Shown here piece after piece: positions 48,060 to 61,822 of a stretch of DNA of 64,000 nt. Within the stretch, counting starts at the first letter, position 1. Every line of letters starts with the position of its first letter. Under the pieces are notes generated by a model. The model searched no databases. It was not told where the DNA came from and saw only the letters and a program-made list of their open reading frames with translations. Position numbers and translations under genes: made by a program. This DNA is from Cryptomeria japonica (lineage: Eukaryota; Streptophyta; Pinopsida; Cupressales; Cupressaceae), in the NCBI RefSeq assembly GCF_030272615.1, contig NC_081408.1, positions 618,384,476-618,448,475 of the forward strand, given 5' to 3'.

Positions 48060-50895
48060 ATGTTTATTGAAATGAGGTCTCAACCTTCTTACAAATCCAT
48101 GTCATCACAATTGAGAAATCAATCATGTCAATCCAATCTCTACATGTCTCAGAACTTGGATCAAACTTATCATGATGATGTAAATGTCCAAATACAAAAA
48201 CTAGAAGAGAAACTAGCTCAAGAAAAGGAGATTTTGGAACAAAAAGTGAAAAACATTGAGAAGAATAGATCACAAATGTCCAAAATGTTTAAAAAATTTC
48301 CAGGTCGAAATCCAAATATTGAGCCAATTGATGTAAGATCTCTTATTGAACAATCAAACATACCAGATCTCCTCTCACAAATAGAGATGATGAAACAAAT
48401 TCAAGAAAAAGAGACAACAATGTTATGTGCCTTCACAACAAGAACAAGAAGTGTTTACTATCAATTAGATTTTCAACCATCACAACCAATTGTTCAACAT
48501 TTCCAATAGACACAACCAATGGTCCAACATATACAACCAACACAACCAATGGTCCAATTTCAACAATATGTCCAACCAACTATACAATGTCCACAAATAG
48601 TTCAACCAATGGGAATATCAACAAGTTCAATCAACATATCAATGTCAACAACCACAACCAAACATTCAAAAACAAAGGTTGCAGAACACACCAAGCCAAA
48701 TTTTGAACATGTCAAACCAATTTGATCAACATCTAGTTCGAAATCAAAACATGACATCAGACCAGAACCAACTCCTTTCCAAACAAGTTCAAATTCCAGA
48801 TACAACCATGTCAAAACCTCGAAAGAAAGGTGGCCTTATTGCAAGGATCTTAAGGAAACTACCAAGTGATTTATTTGAGGAAGATCAAGATAATACAATT
48901 ATGTCTAGCAATGCCTCATCCCCCCACAAACAAATTGATTCTCTAGTGGCATCTATCCCTACACCTTTAGAAGTTTCACAAGAACCTTCCATATTGTCCT
49001 CATCAAATAATACACCCAAGGATGAAATTATCCAAGGGCTATCCATAATTGATTGCCAAGATAATCCAATTCATGATGCACATCCTTGTCATGTTTCATA
49101 AATACAAGACCCAATGCCACCATGCACTTTATTGCCATTACCTGTTTTAGAGGACCCCATTCGAAGTCCTTCTTCCTCATGTTCAAGCATTGATTCCTTG
49201 CCAGAATTCATCACAAATGTTCAAAGTGCATTTCCTTCATGTCAAAACATTGATCCCTTGTCAGAATCCTCCATGCATATCCAAAGTCCAACCCCATGTC
49301 AAGAGGATAATTTAGAGCATGAAGAAACGTGTCTTGAAACAGATCAAGATCAAGATCCTGAAACCTTATCATCCTATCCAATTGTTGACCAGGACCCCAT
49401 GTTCCCAGACATGCACGATGATTCCCCTATTCTTATCCATCCTATCCAAAGCCCTATTGACACTCCATTCCCCAAGCAAGATCAAGATATCCCAGTCCAT
49501 CCAATCCCAAACGATCCCCTTCCATTTTATGAAAAAAATGTCCTTTCAAATCCCATTGGCATTCCACTTCCTAAGAAAGATCAAGATATGCTTTCCATCC
49601 TTTCTGATGATCCCATTAAAAGTCAAGAGCAAAGCACCTTTAAAGAGGATTCCAATGATCTTCCTCCTTGTCAAGACCAAATTATTCCTTTAAATCCTCC
49701 ACAAGATCCTTTTGTTCCTCCATCTCCTTGTCTTAATGCTCCATATACACTCCAAGATCTCATTTCTTTTGATGATCCCATTATTTATCCCATTCCATCT
49801 CTTGAAGAGATTTTCATTGATCCATGTCCACCACACAATCATAGTTTCCCTCATGATCCTGATACCCCTCATGATTCTAACATGTTAATGCAAGATGTTC
49901 ATGAACCCTCGACATGCATAATGGGTTCTTCCACTTTGATGCAATCTGATCCACTTCAAGATCTCATTATTTCTGTCATGTCATGTCCACCTAATAATGG
50001 ACTTGCATCTTCCTCTAAAAGCACAAAGTATCCTACATGTCAAAATATTCATAAAGGAAAAGGGGTAGACATTCATGAGAAAGAACTCCTCCATATCAAA
50101 GAAGATCTTAAGGGTCATGTCTACATAACTCACTCTCAAGATGTTGGTATCCCTCCATCAAAATCAAAACATACACCTTTCCCATCATACTTTCCATCCA
50201 TCTTAGGTCCTTATATCCATTCATCCTTTATGTAAGGTCAGAAAAGGCACACATACTTGAGTAAATTTCATCAATCCAAAATAACTCCACTTCATTCCTA
50301 TCCATCCATGTATTCCTTTCCCCCTCCAAGCAATTTGGATGCCAAGCATAAAAGTCATAAGTCTAAAAATCCACATGTATTCAAGGATCAACATGTCCAA
50401 TATAATCAACATGTCAAAGCAAAGAAAAATATGATCTATAAAGAAAAGGAAAAATCCAAAAGGTCACAAAGGCCCACTGAGCAAAATCAAGCAAAGTCAA
50501 AATATATATGGGTTCCTAAATCCCTTGTGTTGGCAATGCACTCCAAGGAACCACAAAAGCATGAAAAATCAAAAACCATGTGGATCCCTAAGTGGCTCCT
50601 TGAAGCACAAAAGCCTAAAGAAACATCCAACTTGGCATCCAAAGTTGCTATTCCTCCATCACCTTCTTCATCCATTTTGGGCCCTTATGTCCCAAAATCC
50701 CAGGCTATTCCTCCATCCAAATCTCACAATCTGACATCCATTTTTCCTCCATCAATCCACCACCCATCAAGGTGTGTTCCAATGTTGATCTTGCCTTCAT
50801 TTCCATCCAATGAAGCCCAATTCTTCCAATACCCTATCCATTATCCAATGCATATTTTCCATCCTTCGATCCCTTTGATCCCATCCTTTGCATAA
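48060..50895 (+). pseudogene. Element C long Q/P-rich ORF, unrecognised
   Basis: The first part, 48060-48640, has a coiled coil (QKLEEKLAQEKEILEQKVK), FPGRNPNIEPIDVRSLIEQS and a tandem TQPMVQ region, with a TAA-type break after 48506. After a frameshift at about 48630 one frame runs to 50895 with stops only at 49099 and 50233, about 739 codons. It is rich in Pro, Asp and Ser (ILGPYIHSSFM; ILGPYVPKSQA, a repeated module), with a Lys-rich section (KAKKNMIYKEKEKSKRSQ). No known domain is seen. It may be a gag-like structural protein or an added gene; the long, lightly broken frame argues that it was once translated. Confidence 0.55.
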
Positions 50896-52964
50896 ATCCT
50901 TGCCTTAATTTCATCTCTTTTTCCATGTCCTTATCCTACCAACGTCTTTGAGCATACTTTTAAAGGTCATGGTCCTTTTTTTCCAAGGCTACTATCGCCC
51001 CCCAAAAAAAAGACAAAAGAAAAAAGTAAAGCAAAAATAATTCGTCCACTGGTGAAAACTTGGCAAACAGGCGCCTTGGGCAAGTACCGTGATGAAAACC
51101 TGGCAAACAGGCGTCATGCGTAATCTATGAACTTCTTGCATACCATACTTGGGGACAAGTTTTATTCTATCATATCCTTTTGTCCTTCATTGTTCCATTA
51201 TCCTATCAAACCCCTATCATTACCCTTCATATCCTATTGTCCCTCATGTCTAGTTTCCCTTTCCACCTTTGATCTTGACAAGGGTGAGGAACATCATGAG
51301 CATCATGCATCCTATTCACAATTTTCAGTCTATCATAGCTTTTGGTCATTTATCCATTTGCTTATTACAACCTTTCATCCATATTCCCTAGCTTATTGCA
51401 ACTTTCTGCCACTATCCCGTATCTTATCCCGACCTTTAGTCCATGTCCCTTATCCATTCTTGGTCTTGCTTATCCTATCCATATCTTATCACTATCCATA
51501 CACTCTTTTTGTCCCTTGATCTTGATCTGACATAAGGACACAAAATTTAAACATGGTTTCAACAACCTCTTGACATGTCCCTCATGCCATGTCACTACTT
51601 TACATTGTCATATCCAGTCTCTTGTCCCATCATGCAATAGCCCTTGAAAATTGCATCCGTATTATCTCCATGATAAAAGGCCTTTGTCTTCCCTCTATCC
51701 ACCAACATTTCAAAAAACCTATTTGTTCACTTGTCATATTCCTTGCCTTGCTAGACACTGGGGGCAAAATCATAAAAATTGAAAAATGTCCTGAAATAAT
51801 CCAAAAACATTCAAAAAATGTCCTAAAAAAATCCCTAAAAATCAAATAATGTCTTGAAAAAATCCCTAAAAATCAAATAAAGTCCTTAAAAAATGAACAA
51901 AAAAATTGTAAAAAACTCAAAATTCCTACAAAGTGAAAAACATCAAAATCCAAAAACAATTTCTTTGGCATTTTGCATTTTGTCAATAAATGGTTCCTTT
52001 GTGCATAGACAGATCGCTGAGCATACATCCAACGACAATCTATCAAACATTGTGCTTTAATGAAATCACGCATTAACAGATGAATTGTTCAACCAAGCGA
52101 GCATCAACCTGATCACAGTTGTCACATCAATCCAAATAGCATCAACATTATCATTGGTCCTTGTCAACATTATCATGGGTCTTATACAGGGTGTGGTATT
52201 CTCGAAACCAGACTGTGTCCTGTCTTCGATGGGGTACCACATTCCTTGAAACCAGACATCATGATCATTCTTGTTTTCCACTTTTGACAATGACGATCAG
52301 ACTGTTTGTTTGACTTGGTTGAATTTGTGCATCTTATCTTTTTACTGATTTATCTTTGGCTTTGATCATGTTCCTATGTTGCTCGATGATGTCACTGAGT
52401 GATTTAGAGTGACCAGGATGGTTCATGGTCCCTTTCCTTTTTTTTTGTGTTTGTTGTTTGTGGAATGTTTGTCACAAACTAGGGCAACTATATCATTGGG
52501 TGTCTGTGATAAGTACATTTGCTTTGTGAACGCCGCACATACCTCGACCCTTGATGTATGCACCCTAGGATGCTTCACTCATTCCTTGTGTGCAATGTGT
52601 CTGTCTTTTGCAAAAGGGGTTGCATTCCAGCTCTGGCCTTCAATGCCATGATGCTCTGCATCCGCTTTGCTACATTAAATAAAGTTTCTCACCTACTTAT
52701 GTACATTTGTAAAAGAAAGTTTTCCTTCATCTCTAACTGTCCTCTGTCTAATTTCTTCTTACTAACATTTCTTCCATCAATCTTGGCAGTCCATTCGAAC
52801 CTATCATCTTATGTCATTCTTATTGATCACTTGGCCTCTTTTCTAGATTTTTTCGGCCAATTCCTCGAGGGGGCATGCATATGTTATTGTTATTGTCTGG
52901 GGAATTTTCATTATTGTTCTTTGAAACAACGCTTAGAATCGCATTGTCTCAAAGAGAGGCAAAA
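50896..52964 (+). other. Element C 3' region and polypurine tracts
   Basis: GGTGAAAACTTGGCAAACAGG and a second TGAAAACCTGGCAAACAGG at 51048-51116 match element B near 15736. Repeats of AAATGTCCTAAAAAAATCC occur at 51780-51890. TTCNNGAAACCAGAC occurs twice (52199, 52243). CTCGAGGGGGCATG at about 52864 and CAAAGAGAGGCAAAA ending at 52964 are the two polypurine tracts. No gene. Confidence 0.6.
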
Positions 52965-54262
52965 TGTAGGCATCTAAAAATGGTCAACGCTTGTGGAGTC
53001 ATACTTTAACATTTGCGCATTGCCTTATTTTAGGGTTCTTGCGTCGTATTAACATTTCTTCTATGTTGTGCACTTGGTCTTTATCATTTGCGAGCATCGA
53101 GTCCTTCTTCTGCATTCCTCATTTTTCTCTCTTTCGAAGTAGGTCTTGTCGATAGCAATCTTCAGTCTTGATTTTGGTCGATCTTGTCAATCTCTTATCA
53201 ATTTGTTAATCTTGTCATTTTGCGATCTATTCGTCATCGATCCTTGTCCTTTTCAATCATGTCAATTTGGATCGATTAGTCATTGTTCCTCGTCAATTGG
53301 TGCCTATCAATTTGATCTCCTTGTCAATCTTGGTCAATTTGTCATTGATTTTTGTCAACCAATCTCAATCATTTATCAACATTGGTCCTTTGCCAATCAG
53401 AATCATGATTGAACCTACATTAATTTCTTGTTGTCTTGACCTAATTCCTTGTCCTCTTATTTCTAGGGTTTTATGATTTGTTCATTTAATCCTTTTCTTC
53501 TTCTTTGTGGGTTAAATAAATCTATTTATTTAGTCCTAGGTCTCTTTCATGAATTAATTAATGGATGAAAACCTATTAATTAATTCACCTAATTTCTATT
53601 TCATCTTTTTCCTCAATTTTCTAATTTGCTAATTTCTCCTAATTCCTAATTTCTATTTCTCCTATTTTCTTTAATTTTTCTAATATTTCCCCTAATTTCA
53701 CTCCCTCATTTTCTCCTATGTTTATGCTTCCACTTACCATAATTTGTCATAATTTGTCATGCATTTTGCATAGCAACTTGTCATAATTTGTCATACTCCT
53801 TGCATAGCAAATTGTCATTTGTCATAATTTTTCCATTCTTGATTTGAATTTCCTTTCAAATCTCTTCATGCTAATCTTGTCCTCTCTCCAATTTGTCTAT
53901 AAATTGGATGATTTTCTTCAATGAAATGGGAATCAATCACATTTTCAGAATCAATCACATTTTCAGGATCAATCAACCACGCTTCTAGTATCCTTATGCT
54001 GCAATTTTCATCTTGTCATCTTGCTTTCTTTCATACTTTGCTCTTGCACTTGTAGGTGAGATCCACAAACAAGATAATTGGAAGGAGAAAGAAGGAAAAT
54101 GGAGGTCAATTGAAAGAGACATTGGTGATGATTTTTCATTTATTTTGAATGTCTTATTTTCAATTCTTCTATTGATTGTAATAGGATTTTATTTCATTGC
54201 AATTTAGTTTTGTGGTTAGCTAATATTCATTGCTTTGATGTTTTCCCAAATTCCTAGTTACA
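52965..54262 (+). repeat. Element C 3' LTR
   Basis: TGTAGGCATCTAAAAATGG to CCTAGTTACA, followed by GTAGT. TATA-like CTATAAATTGG at 53897. Confidence 0.88.
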
Positions 54263-54267
54263 GTAGT

Positions 54268-55097
54268 AAGAATATCTTGGTCTTCCAACAGCTTGACATT
54301 AACCATAAACTTCTCATTATTGAAAATTTGGAGTGGAGTAATATCTCTCAAACAAATGTGTACAACAATAAGATGTTGATCGGAGAGAGAGATAGGTCAT
54401 ACCACCACAGAGTTGTCCTGACTATCTAGAGCAAAGGAGAAGAAATCCTTGTTAGCATAAAACTTGTCAAGTCTACAATAGATCCTATTGTGGCCTTTTT
54501 GATAGTTACACCATCTGAACCAAATCCCTTTGTAGATATGCCTTAAGCCTTCAAGAGGGTCAAAGAGTCTCCTCATACTCTTCATCCTATCCTAATGAAG
54601 CCTTTCACCCCCTTTCCATTCCAAGCCAACCCCACCCATCTTTTCAACCTAATTCTCAATCATGTTGAAATCCCCCCTAGAATCCAAGGGATATTAGTAA
54701 GGGTGCACAACCATTTCCATAGTTTCGCCCTATCTCTATAATCATTAGGAGCATAAATAGAGAAGACTTCATAGATAGAGTTTCCTACCTTGAGAGAGAC
54801 CCAAACCGCTCAATTGCATGGAGAATGACCAAAGCTAAGAATGGAGTCTCTCCATTAAGCATTGATTAGTAGCGCAGTCCCTCCTTTCCCTTTATTATGT
54901 TTGGTAAAAAATTTGATAGCATCTCTCCAGATGAAATCCAAATTCACTTCTAAGGTGAAATTGATTGCTTTTACCTCTTGCAACCTAACCAAATCAACAT
55001 CCCTATGCTGGTTGAGGAATCTTCTGATGATATTTTTCTTGTCAGGGGATTCAATTCCTTGAATGTTCCAAGATATGTACCTCATCAATAGCAACAT
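54268..55097 (-). pseudogene. LINE ORF2 N-terminal: AP-type endonuclease
   Basis: Start region MRYISWNIQGIESPDKKNII (55085 downward) with the endonuclease Asn, then DVDLVRLQEVKAINFTLEV with the catalytic Glu. The end at 54585-54397 has GIWFRWCNYQKGHNRIYCRL and DKFYANKDF, the usual RLDRFYAN block. Frames change between the blocks. The endonuclease would nick target DNA for reverse transcription. Confidence 0.8.
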
Positions 55098-55109
55098 AAT
55101 TATTTTGAG

Positions 55110-56442
55110 TCTTTGGCAGTTCTAAAACTACTAAAGCACTTAGAAAAATCAGACTTCCCATCAATCTTCTTGGGAAGGGGGGAGATTTTATTCTTAGATC
55201 CTTTAGGTCATCCCCTCTTTCTCCTATGCCAGGGATTAGGTTCATCACTGTCCATATCCTCAAGGTCTCCTCTTTTTGTTTCACCTTCATATTGGGAGTC
55301 CTCACCTTGGTTAAGCTCCCCACTTGCGACCGAGAAGTCGGAGGCCAATTCAACCTCTACTTCAGACTCACAAAATTCAACACTATTAGGCTCATCAGAG
55401 ATGCCTAGACTAGAGAGAGTAGGAATGTCATTAGGGTTGGCTTTTCCAATAGATGGGTCAGCAGTAATGATCTTAGGGATGGGTGGGGAGAGGGATTCCC
55501 TCCTCCCCACAAGGATCCTTGGTTACATAAGGATCATTCAATTCCACATTCAGAGGCAAATACTGAGACAAAGTGTCAAACATGTTAGAAACCTTAACAG
55601 ACTCTCAATCACCGGGAGGGTAGAATTCCAAACCCCACCTGACTCATTGATGGTATAATCTAACCCCTCAAATTCATGAACAATAGATTTAACTAAAGAG
55701 GTTTTCTTATTATTACTAGAAAATTTAATCTCAAGTGAAGAGTCATGTGTATCATCACCCATGGGCGTTGAGAAGGATTCCTTAATAGAGGAGATATCCT
55801 TATGGTTATCACCTTTGTGTCTTGCAGACTCCCTAATCCTCTCAAGAGACAATTGTTGATCATTCTTCTTCCTAATCCTCTTCGGTTTAGGCACAACAAA
55901 TGTAAAGCCAACATTATGAGGCTCTTCCAATTGAGAAATGGCTTCAGACACCACAGAGTGAGGAGGAGGGTCAACATTGAAGGTATCAAACTCCACATTG
56001 CTATCAATCATGGGAAGCTCATTGGGCAACTCAGCTATGCCATTATTAATTGGCTCCCTCAAAGAATCCAATTTGGCAATCAAGGGAGAATAATCATTGG
56101 ATTTGGGGGCCGACGAGGGAGGGTCCTTCTTGGAACTATCCAAAATCAAACTACTATCATTAAGGATTTTTGAAATCCCTCTCCTAGATGTTAGGATAGG
56201 GCAGTTCCTCCTAATGTTCCCTTCTCTTCTATAGAGGAAGCACAAATTTATCCCACCTAGGGTTTCAATAAGAAAGGAGATGGGTACTTCATGTTGATTT
56301 AAATATCGATGAATTTGGGAATATCATGGCCAGGATTGATGGAAACTAAAACTCTGGCATCCAAATGAGGAATGAGATTGGGAGAATTATCTATCATTAT
56401 AACTCTCCCAATAGGTTTGATAATTTGAGGAATGAATTTCCA
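55110..56442 (-). pseudogene. LINE ORF1 C-terminal part
   Basis: The minus strand from 56442 reads [40 protein letters not shown] and a degenerate zinc knuckle CFLYRREGNIRRNCP (expected C-x2-C-x4-H-x4-C; second Cys and the His are lost). A Ser/Asp-rich tail follows with basic patches (KPKRIRKKND). Several stops occur. ORF1 proteins of plant L1 elements bind the element RNA. Confidence 0.75.
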
Positions 56443-57209
<767 letters not shown>

Positions 57210-57778
57210 AGGTGGGAGATTTTTAATTTGTAACCGCCTTGGGCATGATAATGCCAGAATTTATTTACTAACTGCATCATGAGACCAGTTTAGGGCATGG
57301 AAAGTGCATTTACCAATAGCCCAAAATTTCTTTTTAATGACCTTCACTTGAGATTTATGATCTTTGAAAAAAATAACAAACAAACCCTTCTATATCATGT
57401 GACAAAAAGTAATGTGAAAGTTGAGTTTTTTTTTCCAAATATTCTTAAACCAACCATCTAAAAATTTCCTCTCAGGACATTTATCTATATCCGATGCAAT
57501 AAAGAAAATATCTATATCATTTAATCTAATTTTTCTATGTCAATGGCTTTTGCCATTAAATCATTAGGAATGATAGACAAAGTAGGCAAGGGAGGGCTAG
57601 GGCACTTACCTCACTTTCTGCCTTGGCCATCACTCTCTGACTTAGAGGAACTTAAGAACAAGAATTTTGCTTCGTCTGGAATGAAGAAGGCCGATTTGCC
57701 ATTAAAACCACCTGGCTCATCCCGCAAGGTGTTTGACCTTGCAGTATTAACTGTCGGCCCTTCAGAATCAATCCCCAT
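57210..57778 (-). pseudogene. LINE ORF1 N-terminal part with DUF4283-like domain
   Basis: Start MGIDSEGPTVNTARSN at 57778. It continues FIPDEAKFLFLSSSKSESDG, LMAKAIDIEKLD and KCPERKFLDGWFKNIWKKKL, then KGLFVIFFKDHKSQVKVIKK and AIGKCTFHALNW, reaching LQIKNLPPIM where psaB interrupts. The order matches DUF4283-type ORF1 of plant LINEs. Stops at about 57611, 57524, 57386 and 57265 break it. Confidence 0.7.
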
Positions 57779-58840
57779 TAGAGGTCATGCATGATCGCAT
57801 GCACAACTTGAAAGCCAACCAAGAACACACACAAACAAAAAAAATGTGATAAGAAAAGAAAGGAAAGGAAGAGTGTGGGTCTTACTAGCATGGAGAAGGC
57901 CTTACCACCTCCTCCACATGCAAGGGTTGACCCCTCCTCAAACCCTAGTAAATGTTTGCCAAGTCAGAAATTGCAGTCAGAGCCTTTCCTTAAGATATAC
58001 CATAATGTTAATTATTAAAAAATTCATCTAATACAATGATTATGAATTTAAAAATAGGTTGATTAGTTACAAAGAAATAAATGATCTAGTGCATTGCTCT
58101 TAGTTAAGGGAAAATCAAATTCATCTAAGAAAATGTTCATGAAATCATCTCTTCAAATGAAAAATTTGTGTAATTGCAATGTAACAATAGGTATAAATCA
58201 TTCATACTCTATTAAATATCCAACAACTGATCTTTCTTGTTCAATAAACATTTCATTGAATTTATGAGTATTATCTGATGTCAAACCATATTTTTTAAAT
58301 GTCAATCACAATCAGATGGACAAGACTTCAATTCAAACAATCAAACAATAAAAGAGACAATTCTTATAGAATAGAATCAAATACTATTAGACTACAATTC
58401 ATATCTTAAAAATCATAGCAAATGAGTATCTTTCCAAATTTCACCAGATGATCACTCAGTAATCCCAAGAAAAACAGACACTCCTATCATTTGTAGGGAT
58501 TGGCAAAATGTGGCAGTGTCCTTCTGGAGGATTTTTCGCAAGTCCCATCACACTTGGAATTCCCAAACCAAAATCTGCATCATAAAAGGGGAAACTCATC
58601 CAAACTATTGATACAAAAATTAGGACACTTAAACATATGATTCCATCCAACTATTGATGTAGAGTGGGATTTATAGGCTTAACAAGCATCGAATCTGTGA
58701 TTGTAGAGAAAAGTATACAATAGATAGATGAGAAATTGTACATCAACCAAGTATAAGGGTGCATTGGCTATCCAATATTATAATAAGTGTCATGAAATTC
58801 TATCTTACACACATAACATTTCATAGGTAGAGTTTGCAAG
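57779..58840. other. LINE 5' leader then unassigned DNA
   Basis: 57779 to about 57960 reads as a LINE 5' leader on the minus strand. From about 57960 to 58840 I see only AT-rich sequence with no gene, no obvious repeat and no element end. This may be the original locus in which the LINE and E landed. Confidence 0.45.
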
Positions 58841-59797
58841 TGTTGGAATCCAAGAACACTAAGAGGGGGGGGAGTGTGAATCAGTGTTCTACCAGAACGA
58901 TCAATTTTAACCTTATTAAAACATGCAAATTCACCAACTGGTATGCCGGTACATATAGAATTGAAAGAAGTAAAGAAACCAATAAGTCAATCACACAAAT
59001 GAATACCATAACACAAAGAATTATACGTGAAAAACCTCAAAGAGGAAAAAACACAGTGGGATTTGTGACCCACAATATTAATCCACTGGCCATATGAAGA
59101 GATATTATAAAATATAGGGGCTTTCACTTGTAGAAAGGCTTATAGCCTAGAGCACACTGCTCAGTCACAAAAGGAGCCTCAATTACTACATACAAATATA
59201 GACTACAATCGAGAGAAATGATTGAACTGCAATGCTAGCATCTTCTATGCCTGAATACAGTTCTGGTTAAGCTCTATCTGTTCTGGTCTGAAACCCTTAG
59301 CCCTTACGAGAATACCATCTTACATAAATATCCTCACATACATGATCTCTCTTATATATTTCAAATCTCCATTATATTTCATAACCTTACATATCCATAT
59401 TCTTGCCTATATACAAAATGATATAATCAACTGACCTATATACCCCTTTACAATCCATCCTGCCTTATGTCGACTTACAAAGATAATTACAATATGAATA
59501 TACATGTCATCTCAATAAAATAAATGCATGAATACCAAAAACAATTGTCGATTCCGGATCTCCCAAATGATGTCGGCCTCCAATACCGATCACCTGAATA
59601 TAAACCATGTCGGCTTGTAATGCCAATAACCAAAGAATTCCTTCCAACTGGTGAAGATACTTGCCGATGTCATTCTGGTGCCAGTGAAGTGTCTTCCAGT
59701 ACACAGCTAAACCAAAATATGAAGCTAGAACATGTTACCATGTTGCCATCAATGAAAACATATTGAAACCAACCAAATTGAGTGTCAATTGCCAACA
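58841..59797 (-). repeat. Element E 3' LTR
   Basis: Plus text runs TGTTGGAATCCAAGAACACT to AATTGCCAACA. It carries AAGAGGGGGGGGAGTGTGAA near the U5 end, alignable to A and F. Its size (957 bp) and ends define it although the partner is not in the window. Confidence 0.8.
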
Positions 59798-59976
59798 ATC
59801 TCCTCGTTTGGCATTGATGGCAACACTCATGTGAAAAATGATCATGGTTTCCATCTATCGATTTCATCCTAAGCCTACTCCCCCTAAGCTGAATATCCAT
59901 CTGAATTAAATACTCCATACCTCCAAATCTCCTGAATATTCTTCACCTATACTCCCTCTTTGACATCAATGCCAAA
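59798..59976 (-). promoter_or_regulatory. Doubled polypurine tract of element E
   Basis: Sense CCATCAATGCCAAACGAGGA abuts the LTR and GGCATTGATGTCAAAGAGGG lies about 130 bp upstream. Both are slightly interrupted versions of the tracts in A and F. Confidence 0.55.
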
Positions 59977-60043
59977 AATACCAAAAAATGCAACAAACCG
60001 AGACAAAGAATGAAAGATTGTATAATGAATGTCCCAAAATACC

Positions 60044-61480
60044 TTACCAAAGCTGAATATATTTAATTTTTTTTGGATAGGCCTTATCCAAAAGCTCTAG
60101 ATAAGTATCCCAACCTGATTTGAAAGTGCTAGAAATAGATACAAGTCCATTTAGCATATGGGCATATGACTCTTTCTCATTAAGCTCTATCAGTGTGGGC
60201 TTACCAACCATATCTATACACTCCTTATGTACACTTAATGAATCCAACTAGGGACTCACCAATCCTCTAAGACCTCTGGCTCTCCTTATGATTTTATCTT
60301 TTTCCCTCTCAAGAGCTAAAACTTGGTCTTCCAAAACCAAAATCTGACCATCAATAGATGTTTACAAGCTAGGGTTGTCGTTTCACTAAAAGATCAACCT
60401 CCTAAATATCTGTAATCCTTTTCTCTATCTCTGCAGTAAGTAGACCTGTGTTACAACATACTCTATAAATATCAGTGCACTGCCTCAATGCATTATCAAT
60501 CAATTTCAACTTATCATTAATTTCCTTACTCTTCGACTCAATCATTCGATCAAATGTAGCTCTCTTTGCCTGTGTAAACCTCTCCAATGCCTGTTGGTTT
60601 GATATCTGTTGTAAAGACTAAAAGTCCTTTGAAATGTGCTCTGCGATTACTTTATGCTTGTCGGATGGGCTCACTTCTTTGTCCAATTTGCACTCCGGGA
60701 CAAGTCTATGCAAAATAGTGATAGACATCAATAACCCCTTTGTCCATAGATCCTTCCGCCATCATTTTCTGTGGAGCCATCATCATGAGTTGAATAAAAC
60801 TCATCTACGTTATGCTTTTCTTTTGAATATGCGAGGTGTCAATTGACAACAATGATAGACTCACTACCGGTTCCCTTCTATATTCCCCTTTCTTCTCCTC
60901 TAATGGTTTAACTTCTATAGCTTCCTCACTTGCACCGGTGGCTTCGCCACTTGGTGCAATCTTAGTTACTATCGGTTCCTCCTTAGGAACTGTGTCCTCA
61001 TCCTGTATATTCTGATCCGGAGGACTATTGTCCTCAACATTAGTAACATGAACACTTGCAACCTTTGCATTCTCTAATTCTGTCGGTATCTCAACATTTT
61101 CCTATAAATTAGTCTCTACCGGGGGCTCTATATCCAATATCTTAATATTTTTCAAAATTGAGGGTGAAGTACCCATAATACCTTTACCTTTCCATTCAAT
61201 CAGGATGTCTGTAGTATCTGTCTTAGGTTCTAGTGAAGTATAAAAACCAAGGTTTGCTGAAAAGAATTTAACCCATGCCTTGTGGGTCTCCTTGACTATC
61301 TCATTAACCCTACCTAACATAAGACTTACTATTTTGTGCTTGTTGTGAAAAATCTTTCTATCTGCAACCTCAAGTGTCATGTCCATCTCCTCTAGAGTAA
61401 TAGAAACATAAATAGATAACAACTCCTAAATCTTTATATGACTGTCCTCTTCCATTGCTGATAATCTTCTAGCATCTATG
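60044..61480 (-). pseudogene. Element E ORF2 remnant
   Basis: Minus frames: 61422-61102 (EEMDMTLEVADRKIFHNKHK), a Pro/Glu-rich part to about 60860, 60587-60402 (KRATFDRMIESKSKEINDKL) and 60247-60044 (SGWDTYLELLDKAYPKKIKY). RHYIDARRLSAMEED just upstream corresponds to YRRLEARRLAIVELD in A ORF2. F has the same C-terminal blocks in the same order. At least five stops. N-terminal and central domains would lie beyond F. Confidence 0.6.
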
Positions 61481-61822
61481 TAGTGTCGTAAAATTATGAC
61501 CCTAGCAATTTTCAATTGCATTAGGGTCCTCACGCATGCAAACTCGAATCCTCTAGCCTAATCAGAGACTGAAGAGTGCTTTTCTTGCAAAAATAGCTTC
61601 TTCTTTGGCCTCTGCATCACCTTGTCTGCATTCTGCCCTGGAGAAAAGGGTAGGACAGGGGCGTGGCACCACTGTCCTCCTAGGAAAGGGGTGTGGCACT
61701 CCTGTCCCTGCCCTATTTTAGGGTAGGACCCTTCCTAGATAACTCCTTGTGGGTTGTGCATCGGCCGAGAAACCTCTCGGATGTCGGCCCGTGATGAAAT
61801 TCAAATCCACCAACATATATTT
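61481..61822. other. Element E internal sequence before F
   Basis: Contains a GC-richer stretch (61630-61740) where AGGGTAGGAC and GGGGCGTGGCA or GGGTGTGGCA are repeated within 60 bp. No clear coding frame. Confidence 0.4.

Larger units (their letters stand above)
44837..54262 (+). mobile_element. Element C: pol-less Gypsy-related LTR retrotransposon
   Basis: 9426 bp inserted in LINE ORF2 with GTAGT duplication. LTRs of about 1292-1298 bp flank a 1.9-kb leader, a 2.8-kb Q/P-rich reading region and a 2-kb 3' region with the same two polypurine tracts as B. No protease, RT or integrase is found. The link to B rests on the LTR start (TGTAG-CA-CTAAAA), the leader block, the GGCAAACAGG module and the tracts. 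Confidence 0.85.
58841..61822 (-). mobile_element. Element E: pol-less Copia-like LTR element, left part
   Basis: The 3' LTR lies at 58841-59797 (minus-strand sense), followed inward by a doubled polypurine tract and ORF2-like coding. At 61823 a related element F interrupts, and the rest of E, including its 5' LTR, lies outside. GCAAG precedes the LTR, but its partner duplication cannot be checked. Confidence 0.75.

Noticed and set aside
52399-52680. Plus-strand frames at 52409-52977
   Set aside because: Short, low-information frames in the C 3' region with no conserved counterpart in B.
57537-57794. Plus-strand 85-codon frame
   Set aside because: It is the shadow of LINE ORF1, whose minus-strand reading joins known domain text further along.
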